NCBI GenBank assembly: GCA_023433835.1
Contig: JAEYTW010000107.1
Coordinates: 1 to 20,277, forward strand
Source of the DNA: Pseudomonadota bacterium
Lineage (GTDB): Bacteria; Pseudomonadota; Alphaproteobacteria; Ferrovibrionales; Ferrovibrionaceae
Reading direction: 5' to 3'
DNA length: 20,277 bases
Shown one piece after another: positions 1 through 6,515 of this stretch. Below the pieces are notes generated by a model. The model saw only the letters and a list, made by a program, of their open reading frames with translations. It was not told the DNA's origin and did no database searches. A program made the position numbers and the translations under genes. The first letter of the stretch is position 1. Every line of letters starts with the position of its first letter.

Positions 1-1441
1 GCGCGGCGCCGGGCAGCAGCCGCGCCTCGATCCGCTTCAGGGCTTCACCCGCGGGCAGCCGCTGCTCGCCGAGGATCGCGGCGACCGGCAGCTTGCCCGC
101 CCCCCAGACATTGTCGGCGAGCCCCACCACCAGCGACACCCGGCGCCGCGCCGCATTGGCCGACAGCCAGTAGTCGACATCCTCCGGATGGCCGGTCGGC
201 GGCCCCCAGCCGAACAGCCGCTGGCCGGAGCCGTCGAGCTCGCCGAGCAGGCCCTCGGTGACGCCGAGCTCGATGCCCGCAGCCCGCACGAAGCTCGCCG
301 CCAGTTCCAGCGGGCGCTTCACCTTGCGCCCGAAGCTGGGTGCGAATTCCGGGGCCAGGGCGATCGCGCGCACCGTGCGGAAGATCTGGTCGGGGGCGTC
401 GATGCCGGCCGTCCAGGTCTTGACGGCACGGTCGAGCAGGGCCGGCGGCACCGGCGCGCCGACCAGCCGCTCGGCCAGCCGGGTGCAGACATGGCGGGCG
501 GTGGCCGGGTGATGGGCCAGCCGGTCCAGCACGCGGCGGCCGTCGCCCTGCGGCGCGGCATAAGGATCGAATTCCTCGGCCAGCACCCGCTTCTGGTAAT
601 TGTCGTGCCAGGCGGCGACATAGGTGAAGCGGCCCGTGGTGGCCAGCCGGTCGCGCCCGGCGATGACGGCGCCGTCGCCGATGCTCCAGCCGGTGAAGGC
701 GCGTGCCGCCTCGTAGACATCCTCGTCGATATAGCCGCGCGGATTGCCCTGCCTGGCGCCGGGTACGTCGCGCCAGCGCAGATGCTCGGCCGCCAGATAG
801 GCATCGCGGCCCATGGTGTGCAGTTCGAACAGTTCGCGGGCGAAATTCTCGTTGGGCGCGCCGGCCCGGCTCGACCGGTTGTTCAGATAGACCAGCATCG
901 CCGGGCTGGAGGCGACCGCTTCGAGCAGCGCGCGGAAATTGCCCAGCGCCTGCGGCCGCACCGCCTCACGGTCATGCGGGGGCAGCAGCACGCCGACGGC
1001 CCGCTCGCCGGCGCCGTTGACGTTGAAATGGTTATGCCAGAAATCGACCATCACCTCGCGCAGCTGCCAGCGGCTGGCGGCGGCGCGCGCCAGCGTTGCC
1101 GCGGCGGTTTCCTGGCGCGGCCGGTTGCGCTCGGGGTCGGCATAGGGCTGCTGCTTGTCGTTGAGCGGCCACAGCCGGTCGGGCTCGGCCTCCATCAGGC
1201 CGAGCGGCCGGGCCTCGTCGACGGCGGGCCAAAGCTGGTGATCGGCGTCGGCGGGATAGCGGATGCGCAGGCGGACGCGGGCGAGTGCCGCGTGGCCCGT
1301 CGCGTCGGCCGCCTCGTCGGGTCTTGCCTGGACGTCCAGCCAATGGCCGAGGCCGTCTCGTCTGACCGCGGCCAGGGTTTCCGGATCGGGCCCGAAGGCC
1401 AGTTTGGTCAGCGCAATGCGCGCCGCGTCGTCGGACAGCAT
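1..1441 (-). CDS. DUF1800 domain-containing protein, C-terminus cut by the window edge
   Basis: The minus frame from ATG at 1441 stays open to base 1, giving at least 480 residues without a stop. The translation has hallmarks of the DUF1800 family: an early segment rich in charged residues, the motif DFWHNHFNV near residue 132, NENFARELFELHTMGRDAY further on, and NPRGYIDEDVYEAARAFTGW near residue 232. Near the cut end GWGPPTGHPEDVDYW also fits the family. GGGAGA lies about 8 bases before the ATG on the minus strand and supports this start. DUF1800 proteins have no agreed biochemical role and are often encoded beside DUF1501 proteins, which here would lie beyond the left edge. The gene is downstream of, and co-directional with, a TetR gene 74 bases away. 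The family call is confident; the function is unknown. Confidence 0.88.
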   Translation of the reverse strand, partial: MLSDDAARIALTKLAFGPDPETLAAVRRDGLGHWLDVQARPDEAADATGHAALARVRLRIRYPADADHQLWPAVDEARPLGLMEAEPDRLWPLNDKQQPYADPERNRPRQETAAATLARAAASRWQLREVMVDFWHNHFNVNGAGERAVGVLLPPHDREAVRPQALGNFRALLEAVASSPAMLVYLNNRSSRAGAPNENFARELFELHTMGRDAYLAAEHLRWRDVPGARQGNPRGYIDEDVYEAARAFTGWSIGDGAVIAGRDRLATTGRFTYVAAWHDNYQKRVLAEEFDPYAAPQGDGRRVLDRLAHHPATARHVCTRLAERLVGAPVPPALLDRAVKTWTAGIDAPDQIFRTVRAIALAPEFAPSFGRKVKRPLELAASFVRAAGIELGVTEGLLGELDGSGQRLFGWGPPTGHPEDVDYWLSANAARRRVSLVVGLADNVWGAGKLPVAAILGEQRLPAGEALKRIEARLLPGAA

Positions 1442-1515
1442 GGATGATCTCTCCCGCGCCGAAACCGTGCGGGGAAGATCATGCAGCGCAAAATGGCGCG
1501 AATGAGGCGGGGGCC

Positions 1516-2196
1516 TTACCGGCGCGGCTTCAGGCCGTGCAGCACCAGCTTGACATAGGTCTCGGCCAGGCTGTCGTCGACGGGCCTGAGCTTGCCGCCG
1601 GCCATGGCATGCCGCGTGATCAGGTAGTGGCGCGCGCCCATCAGCATCGCGGCCACCGCCTCCAGTTCGCTCTCGGCGAAATCGCGCACCTCGTCATGGG
1701 CGAGGCTGCGTTTCAGCGAGCGGACATAGCGCTGGGTCATCGCCTGGAGATGCAGGGCATAGGCCTTGGGCGCATAGAGCTCGGCCTCGGTCGTCACCCG
1801 CCACAGATGAGGGTGCGCGACCAGGTAGTCGATCATCGCGTGGAAGCCGCGCCGTTCCAGTTCGTCCAGGCTGCCGGCGGCCTGGATCGCCTCGCTGATT
1901 GCGTCGAGCATGTCGGCGCCGATGACCGGCAGCAGGATGTCGAACAGGTCCTGCTGCGACTTGAAATGCAGGTAGAAGGCGCCGTGGGCGACCCCGGCCT
2001 TTTCGGTGATGCGGGCGATCGAGGCGCCGGCATAGCCGTGCCGGCCGACAACGCGGCCGGCGGCCTCGAGCAGGCGGCGCCGGGTTTCCTCGTTCTTCTG
2101 CTGCTGCGCCGCCGACGGCGTGCGGCGCCGCCGCGGCGGCTTGGTCACGGCCGTTACGGCGGTGGCCGGCGCGCTGGCGCCCCGACTGATTGTCAT
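1516..2196 (-). CDS. TetR/AcrR family transcriptional regulator
   Basis: This 226-residue protein has a classic TetR N-terminal DNA-binding domain after a basic, Pro/Ala-rich tail of about 30 residues. The helix-turn-helix runs over roughly residues 33-82 and includes RRRLLEAAGRVVGRHGYAGA and AGVAHGAFYLHFKSQQDLFD. The C-terminal ligand-binding half is all-helical and not recognisable to a specific ligand class. The chosen ATG at 2196 has only a weak ribosome-binding site (a GGGA about 16 bases upstream), so an internal start that shortens the basic tail is possible. The gene lies 60 bases after the alpha/beta hydrolase and 74 bases before the DUF1800 gene on the same strand. It may regulate one or both, but its target cannot be read from the sequence. 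Confidence 0.9.
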   Translation of the reverse strand: MTISRGASAPATAVTAVTKPPRRRRTPSAAQQQKNEETRRRLLEAAGRVVGRHGYAGASIARITEKAGVAHGAFYLHFKSQQDLFDILLPVIGADMLDAISEAIQAAGSLDELERRGFHAMIDYLVAHPHLWRVTTEAELYAPKAYALHLQAMTQRYVRSLKRSLAHDEVRDFAESELEAVAAMLMGARHYLITRHAMAGGKLRPVDDSLAETYVKLVLHGLKPRR

Positions 2197-2256
2197 TGCC
2201 GGTATCCGGGTCCCTGCTAGTGGCGGGAGCGGTGTTCGCTGATAAAACGCCGGCCG

Positions 2257-3105
2257 TCAAGGGCCATCGCGCACCGGAAAGTCCCGGACCGCGGCGACGG
2301 TATCCGCCGCGGTCGGGGCCAGCCACGACAGGCCTGGGTAGAATGCCAGCAGGATGCCGATATGCCCGATATCGTCATAGGCATGGTATGCCACCGGTCG
2401 GTCCAGCTCCCGCAGGCGCTGGGCCAGCGCTTCCGAGTTGCGCGGCAGGACCAGGGTGTCGTCGCGGCCATGCAGCAGCACGGTCGGCGGCGACCGGGCG
2501 TCGGCGACGGTGATCGCCCGGGCCTCGTCGGGATCCTTCAGCCCGGTGAACACGTCACGCGTGCCTTCGTGCTCGAAGGGGTCGAAGGCATAGGGACCGG
2601 CGATGCCGATCAGCCCGGCCGGCCTGATATCCGGCGGCAGATAGCGATGGTCCAGCGCGACCAGCGCGGCCATCTGCGCCCCGGCCGAATGGCCGGCGAC
2701 GACGATCCGGCGCGGATCGCCGCCATAGCGGGCGATGTTGCGCGCGGTCCAGACGGTGGCGGCGGCGGCATCGTCGACGAAGGCCGGGAACCGGATCTGA
2801 GGGTAGAGGCGATAGTCGGGGATGACGGCGACGATGCCGGCCTGGGCCAGCTTCGCGCCGACGAAGCGGTAGTCGCGCCGGTCGCCGCTCTGCCAGCTGC
2901 CGCCGTAGATGAAGACGACGACCGGCAGGTCATGCGCGGCCGCCGGGGCGTAGACGTCGAGGCGCTGGCGCGGATCCGCGCCATAGGCGATGTCGCGGCC
3001 GACGATCGGATCGTCGCGCACCAGCATCGTGTTCAGCACGGCCAGCGGCGAGCAGGCCTGCAGCAGGGTCAAGAGCCGGAAGGCCAGTGCCAGGCGCCGG
3101 ATCAT
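2257..3105 (-). CDS. Alpha/beta hydrolase (carboxylesterase-like), probable lipoprotein
   Basis: The 282-residue protein has the alpha/beta hydrolase fold typical of small carboxylesterases. An oxyanion-hole segment IYGGSW (residues 66-71) replaces the usual HGGGW with a tyrosine. The nucleophile is Ser140 in GHSAG, with candidate acid Asp216 in LLHGRDD and His248 in DIGHIGIL. The N-terminus MIRRLALAFRLLTLLQACS resembles a lipoprotein signal with Cys18 as the lipidation site, although Q at -2 is unusual for a lipobox. The same frame is open far upstream, but ATG at 3105 is the start that gives a signal peptide and stays clear of the preceding TetR gene, which ends 32 bases before. It is probably co-transcribed with that regulator. 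The substrate is unknown; a short-chain ester is plausible. Confidence 0.87.
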   Translation of the reverse strand: MIRRLALAFRLLTLLQACSPLAVLNTMLVRDDPIVGRDIAYGADPRQRLDVYAPAAAHDLPVVVFIYGGSWQSGDRRDYRFVGAKLAQAGIVAVIPDYRLYPQIRFPAFVDDAAAATVWTARNIARYGGDPRRIVVAGHSAGAQMAALVALDHRYLPPDIRPAGLIGIAGPYAFDPFEHEGTRDVFTGLKDPDEARAITVADARSPPTVLLHGRDDTLVLPRNSEALAQRLRELDRPVAYHAYDDIGHIGILLAFYPGLSWLAPTAADTVAAVRDFPVRDGP

Positions 3106-3137
3106 GCCACGGGTTACGAGGCGCCGCGTTCGCCGGA

Positions 3138-3728
3138 TCAGCCGCGCGTCAATCCCTGACCGTAGATGCCCAGCACGGTATCGATCAGCGCGTCCAGCGC
3201 CGGCGGCTGCGTCAGATCGTCGGTCAGCTGGCGGTCGGCCAGGAGATGGGCCAGGCCGTGGACCAGCGCCCAGGCACCGATGGTGGCGGCCCGCGTGTCG
3301 CCCCCGCCGCGGCGCGCCGCGATCGCCTGTTCCAGCACGCCCAGCGCGCGGCCGCCGGCCTCGCGCAGTTCGGGGTACTGATCCTTCCGGATCTCCGGCC
3401 CGAACATCAGCAGGTACAGCGCCGGGCGGGCGAGGGCGAAGGCGACATAGGCCCGGCCGAGCGCCTGGCCGCCGGCCGCGCCCGTCGCCGCCGCGGTCAG
3501 CGCGGCACCCAGCTCCCTGAACCCCGCCGTCGCGATGGCGGCAAGCAGGGCTTCGCGGTTGGCGAAGTGGCGATAGGGCGCGTTGTGCGAGACGCCCGCC
3601 CGCCGCGCCACCTCGCGCAGCGAGACGCCGGCCTCGCCCTGGGTTTCCAGCAATTCCAGCCCGGCGCGGACCAGCGCATTGTGCAGGTCGCCATGGTGAT
3701 AGGACGGAGACTCGTTCGATGTTGACAT
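3138..3728 (-). CDS. TetR/AcrR family regulator with WHG-type N-terminus
   Basis: The protein starts with SPSYHHGDLHNALVRAGLEL, the signature of TetR regulators carrying the WHG (TetR_C_13-like) C-terminal domain. The helix-turn-helix covers about residues 17-60 and includes SLREVARRAGVSHNAPYRHF. The C-terminal part contains the family-typical ALARPALYLLMFGPE and ends LGIYGQGLTRG. Two in-frame ATGs exist, at 3737 and 3728. I chose 3728 because it starts closer to the conserved YHHGDL motif, but the longer form (199 residues) cannot be excluded. The gene is divergent from the carotenoid oxygenase gene, with a palindrome in the gap. It therefore probably autoregulates and controls that oxygenase and the GST, as divergent TetR regulators often do. 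That role is inferred from position. Confidence 0.9.
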   Translation of the reverse strand: MSTSNESPSYHHGDLHNALVRAGLELLETQGEAGVSLREVARRAGVSHNAPYRHFANREALLAAIATAGFRELGAALTAAATGAAGGQALGRAYVAFALARPALYLLMFGPEIRKDQYPELREAGGRALGVLEQAIAARRGGGDTRAATIGAWALVHGLAHLLADRQLTDDLTQPPALDALIDTVLGIYGQGLTRG

Positions 3729-3751
3729 CGCCCACATCTAATGTTGATGTT
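3722..3751 (+). promoter_or_regulatory. Possible promoter for the carotenoid oxygenase-GST pair
   Basis: A perfect TTGACA hexamer at 3722-3727 is followed 18 bases later by GATGTT (3746-3751), which matches the -10 consensus at only three of six positions. The predicted -10 lies inside the palindrome at 3740-3760, so a bound TetR dimer would block it. The -35 overlaps the first codons of the divergent TetR gene. This is pattern matching only. Confidence 0.3.
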
Positions 3752-3760
3752 GTCCACATT
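3740..3760. promoter_or_regulatory. Candidate TetR operator palindrome
   Basis: A 21-bp imperfect palindrome has arms AATGTTGA and TCCACATT (7 of 8 positions pair) around a 5-base centre. It lies between the divergent TetR and carotenoid oxygenase genes, upstream of the TetR start codon. It is AT-richer than its surroundings and of the size TetR dimers usually bind. Related half-site-like strings (GACATC, CCACATC) continue leftwards into the TetR start. The assignment is an inference from symmetry and position. Confidence 0.45.
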
Positions 3761-3798
3761 GCAGCGCCGGATGGCCGGGCGCAAGGGAGATGACCAGC

Positions 3799-5187
3799 AT
3801 GGACCAGACCATCGCCACCCATCCCTATCTGCAGGGCAACTACGCGCCGGTGCCCGAGACCGGCGAGATCGAACTGACGGTGACCGGCGACATGCCGCAT
3901 GATCTGGCCGGCAGCCTCTATCGCAACGGCCCCAACCCGCAGTTCGCGCCGCGCGACGCCAATTACCACTGGTTCCTGGGCGACGGCATGGTCCATGGCT
4001 TTCACATCGAAGGCGGCCGGGTGCGCTATCTCAACCGCTGGGTGCGTACGCCGCGCTGGAATGCCGAGCATGAGGCCGGCCGGCCGCTCTACGGCGCCTG
4101 GGGCAATCCGGCGACGACCGATCCGTCGGTGGCGGGCATAGACGGCGGCGTCGCCAATACCGCCGTCGTCTGGCATGCCGGCCGGCTGCTGGCGCTGGAG
4201 GAGGGGCACAGGCCCTTCGCGCTCGATCCCGCGACGCTCGAGCCCCGCGGTTATCTCGACTATGCCGACCGGTTCACCGCCCATCCCAAGATCGATCCCG
4301 AAACCGGCGAGATGATATTCTTCGCCTATTCGAACACCGGCCCGCTGTCGCCCGGCATGGCTTACGGCGTCGTCGATGCCACGGGGCGGGTGATGCGCTA
4401 CGATCGGTTCCAGGCGCCTTATTGCAGCATGGTCCACGACTTCATGGTGACGCGCAGCCACGTCATGTTTCCGATCCTGCCCCTGACCGGCAGCATGGCG
4501 CGGGCGACCGGCGGCAAGCCGGCCTATGCCTGGGAGCCGGAACAGGGCGGCCGCATCGGGTTGATGCGGCGCGATGCCGAAATCTCGGCAATCCGCTGGT
4601 TCACCGTCGATCCCTGCTACGTCTTCCATGTGATGAATGCCTGGGACGAGGGGCCGACGGTCGTGGCCGACGTCATGCGCTACGATGCCGCGCCGCTGTT
4701 CCCGCTGCCCGACGGACGGCCGGGCCAGGCCGCGGGCGCGCGCCTGGTGCGCTGGACCTTCGACCTGGCGGGCGGAACCGACGCGGTGCGTGAAACCCCG
4801 CTCGACGACATGGCCGGGGAATTCCCGCGGATCGACGACCGCTTCGCCGGGCTCGGCAACCGGCACGGCTTCTTCGCCTGCGACAGCCAGGACCGCACCG
4901 CCAGGCCCTATGACGGGCTGTCGCATATCGATCATGCGACGCGGCGCACCGTCCGGCATATCCTGCCGGCCGGGGATGCGATCTCCGAGCCGGTTTTCGT
5001 GCCGCGGACGGCGGATGCCGCCGAGGGCGACGGCTGGCTGCTCGCGGTCGCCTATCGTGGGGCGGAAAACCGGTCGGACCTGCTGATCTACGATGCCCTT
5101 GATATCGTAGCGGGACCGGTGGCAACCGCGACGCTGCCGGTTCGTGTACCCTTCGGATTCCACGGCACCTGGCGACCGGCCGCCTGA
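3799..5187 (+). CDS. Carotenoid oxygenase family protein (carotenoid/stilbene cleavage dioxygenase)
   Basis: This is a member of the Fe(II) carotenoid cleavage oxygenase (RPE65/CCD) family, which oxidatively cleaves an alkene bond in carotenoids, apocarotenoids or stilbenes. Numbered from the upstream ATG at 3790, the four iron-binding histidines are H165 (TAHPKIDP), H216 (SMVHDFMV), H280 (YVFHVMNAW) and H458 (FGFHGTW). The early RNGPNPQF and GDGMVHGF motifs are also family hallmarks. I prefer ATG at 3799 because AGGGAG at 3784-3789 is then 9 bases upstream, whereas it abuts the ATG at 3790; the protein is then 462 residues, a normal length. The gene precedes the GST gene by 13 bases and is divergent from a TetR regulator. 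No carotenoid-biosynthesis gene is in view, so lignin-derived stilbenes or exogenous apocarotenoids are equally possible substrates. Confidence 0.92.
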   Translation: MDQTIATHPYLQGNYAPVPETGEIELTVTGDMPHDLAGSLYRNGPNPQFAPRDANYHWFLGDGMVHGFHIEGGRVRYLNRWVRTPRWNAEHEAGRPLYGAWGNPATTDPSVAGIDGGVANTAVVWHAGRLLALEEGHRPFALDPATLEPRGYLDYADRFTAHPKIDPETGEMIFFAYSNTGPLSPGMAYGVVDATGRVMRYDRFQAPYCSMVHDFMVTRSHVMFPILPLTGSMARATGGKPAYAWEPEQGGRIGLMRRDAEISAIRWFTVDPCYVFHVMNAWDEGPTVVADVMRYDAAPLFPLPDGRPGQAAGARLVRWTFDLAGGTDAVRETPLDDMAGEFPRIDDRFAGLGNRHGFFACDSQDRTARPYDGLSHIDHATRRTVRHILPAGDAISEPVFVPRTADAAEGDGWLLAVAYRGAENRSDLLIYDALDIVAGPVATATLPVRVPFGFHGTWRPAA

Positions 5188-5200
5188 GAGGACCCCTCGG

Positions 5201-5869
5201 ATGATCACCGTCCACCATCTGAACAATTCCCGCTCGCAGCGGATCCTGTGGCTGCTGGAAGAACTCGGCCTGCCCTACGAGGTCGTGCGCTACGCCCGCG
5301 ATCCCGCGACGATGCGGGCGCCCGAGGCCCTGCGCCGGATCCATCCGCTGGGCAAGTCGCCGGTCATCACCGACCAGGGGCAGACGGTGGCCGAATCGGG
5401 CGCGATCATCGAGTACCTGCTGGAAACCCATGGCCAGGGCCGGTTGATCCCGCCGGCCGGCACGGCGGACCGCCAGCGCTATCGCTACTGGCTGCATTAC
5501 GCCGAAGGCTCGGCGATGCCGCTGCTGTTGCTCAAGCTCGTCTTCATGCGCATGGCCCAGGCGCCGATGCCGTTCTTTGCCAGGCCGATCGCGCGGGCGA
5601 TCTCCAGGAAGGGGCAGGAGACGATGGTCGACCCGCAGCTCAAGACCCACATGGAGTACTGGGAGGCCGAGCTCGGCCGCTCGGCGTGGTTCGCCGGGAC
5701 CGAGATGACCGGGGCCGATATCCAGATGTCGTTCCCGCTGGAGGCGGCGATGGCCCGGGCGGGTGTCGGCGACTACCCGAAGATCAAGGCTTTCCTTGAT
5801 CGCATCCATGCCCGCCCGGCGTACCAGCGGGCATTGCAGGCCGGCGGGCCTTACGAACTGCTGAAGTAG
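5201..5869 (+). CDS. Glutathione S-transferase
   Basis: This 222-residue protein begins MITVHHLNNSRSQRILWLLE, typical of bacterial glutathione S-transferases in which Ser/Asn residues near positions 9-11 contact glutathione. The thioredoxin-like N-terminal domain ends around residue 80 and includes HPLGKSPVI with the cis-proline and AESGAIIEYL, the Glu-Ser pair that binds the gamma-glutamyl group. A helical C-terminal domain follows (about 90-215), with FAGTEMTGADIQMSFPLEAA as the usual N-capping region. GAGAGGA at 5186-5192 and the conserved N-terminus fix the ATG at 5201; an in-frame upstream ATG lies inside the oxygenase gene. It is 13 bases downstream of the carotenoid oxygenase and probably co-transcribed. 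Conjugation or reduction of reactive aldehydes made by the oxygenase is a plausible role, but inferred. Confidence 0.92.
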   Translation: MITVHHLNNSRSQRILWLLEELGLPYEVVRYARDPATMRAPEALRRIHPLGKSPVITDQGQTVAESGAIIEYLLETHGQGRLIPPAGTADRQRYRYWLHYAEGSAMPLLLLKLVFMRMAQAPMPFFARPIARAISRKGQETMVDPQLKTHMEYWEAELGRSAWFAGTEMTGADIQMSFPLEAAMARAGVGDYPKIKAFLDRIHARPAYQRALQAGGPYELLK

Positions 5870-5895
5870 GTCCGGCGTCCTAGAATGCCGTCGAT

Positions 5896-5937
5896 CATAC
5901 TAAGGCATGGGCGCGCCGCCTGGCCGGCGCTAGTATG
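5896..5937. terminator. Inverted repeat/hairpin between the GST and ohr genes
   Basis: CATACTA at 5896-5902 is exactly inverted as TAGTATG at 5931-5937. Inside it GCGCCG (5913-5918) pairs with CGGCGC (5925-5930) around a 6-base loop. The structure starts 26 bases after the GST stop and ends 35 bases before the ohr start. There is no clear T-run, so it could be a terminator-like hairpin or a binding site for an ohr regulator. Confidence 0.4.
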
Positions 5938-5972
5938 CTTGCCGGATCAGGTCCCATGAACAGGAGCACCCC

Positions 5973-6404
5973 ATGCCAGTCGATGCGAAGTACAAGACCA
6001 CGGCCACCGCCCCCGGCGGCCGCCGTGACGGGAAGACCGCCCTGGCCGATGGTTCGATGGCGCTGCAGCTCGTCGTGCCCAAGGAACTGGGCGGCCCGGG
6101 CGGCGAGGGCGCCAACCCGGAGAAGCTGTTTGCGCTGGGTTATTCCGCCTGCTTCCTCGGCGCCATGCGCGTCGCCTCCGGCCAGACCAAGATCAAGGTG
6201 CCCGACGGCTCGACGGTGACCGCGACCATCGGCATCGGCCCGCGCTCGGAAGGCGGGTTCGGCATCACCGCCGCGCTCGACGTCTATCTGCCCGGCCTGC
6301 CGGAGGACGAGGCCCGCAAGCTGGTCGACACCACCCACGGCATCTGCCCCTATTCCAACGCGATCAAGGCCAGCGTCGACGTCAAGACCACGACGCGCGG
6401 CTGA
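5973..6404 (+). CDS. ohr: Organic hydroperoxide resistance protein (Ohr/OsmC family)
   Basis: The 143-residue protein is a thiol peroxidase of the Ohr branch of the OsmC family, which reduces fatty-acid and other organic hydroperoxides in the cytoplasm using lipoylated proteins as reductant. The two redox cysteines are C60 (GYSACFLGA) and C125 (HGICPYSNA). Arg18 in GGRRDG and Glu50 in NPEKLFA match the conserved active-site pair at the canonical Ohr positions, which separates Ohr from OsmC. The length is standard. The ATG at 5973 gives the expected MPVDAKYKTTATAPGG start, and an AGGAG lies about 8 bases upstream. No OhrR (MarR) gene is adjacent, so its usual regulator must be elsewhere or absent. 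The next gene, katG, gives the locus a peroxide-defence theme. Confidence 0.95.
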   Translation: MPVDAKYKTTATAPGGRRDGKTALADGSMALQLVVPKELGGPGGEGANPEKLFALGYSACFLGAMRVASGQTKIKVPDGSTVTATIGIGPRSEGGFGITAALDVYLPGLPEDEARKLVDTTHGICPYSNAIKASVDVKTTTRG

Positions 6405-6419
6405 ACGACGGTATCCGGG

Positions 6420-6444
6420 CGCCGGGCCCCGATCGGGCCCGGCG
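6420..6444. terminator. Strong GC hairpin after ohr
   Basis: CGCCGGGCCC (6420-6429) pairs perfectly with GGGCCCGGCG (6435-6444) around a 5-base loop. It begins 16 bases after the ohr stop. It lacks a following T-run, so an intrinsic terminator of the classical type is doubtful, but a stem this strong would separate ohr and katG transcripts or protect the ohr 3' end. Confidence 0.5.
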
Positions 6445-6515
6445 TCTGGGTGTATGCCGATTTCTTGGATCATCCACGCATAAGAAACGCAGAGAATGCC
6501 AAGGAGAAACTCGCG

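Noticed and set aside
188..1447. A 419-codon plus-strand frame opposite the DUF1800 gene
   Set aside because: The translation is low-complexity and Gly/Ala/Arg-rich with no motif, while the minus strand carries strong DUF1800 motifs.
2257..5226. A 989-codon open frame on the minus strand covering the hydrolase, TetR and carotenoid oxygenase regions
   Set aside because: Only its last 282 codons encode a recognisable protein. The rest is antisense to genes with clear family motifs, and is open because of GC-rich codon bias.
6450..6515. Longer katG start at ATG 6450
   Set aside because: The added 22 residues are unlike known KatG N-termini, and AAGGAGA before ATG 6516 is a good ribosome-binding site.
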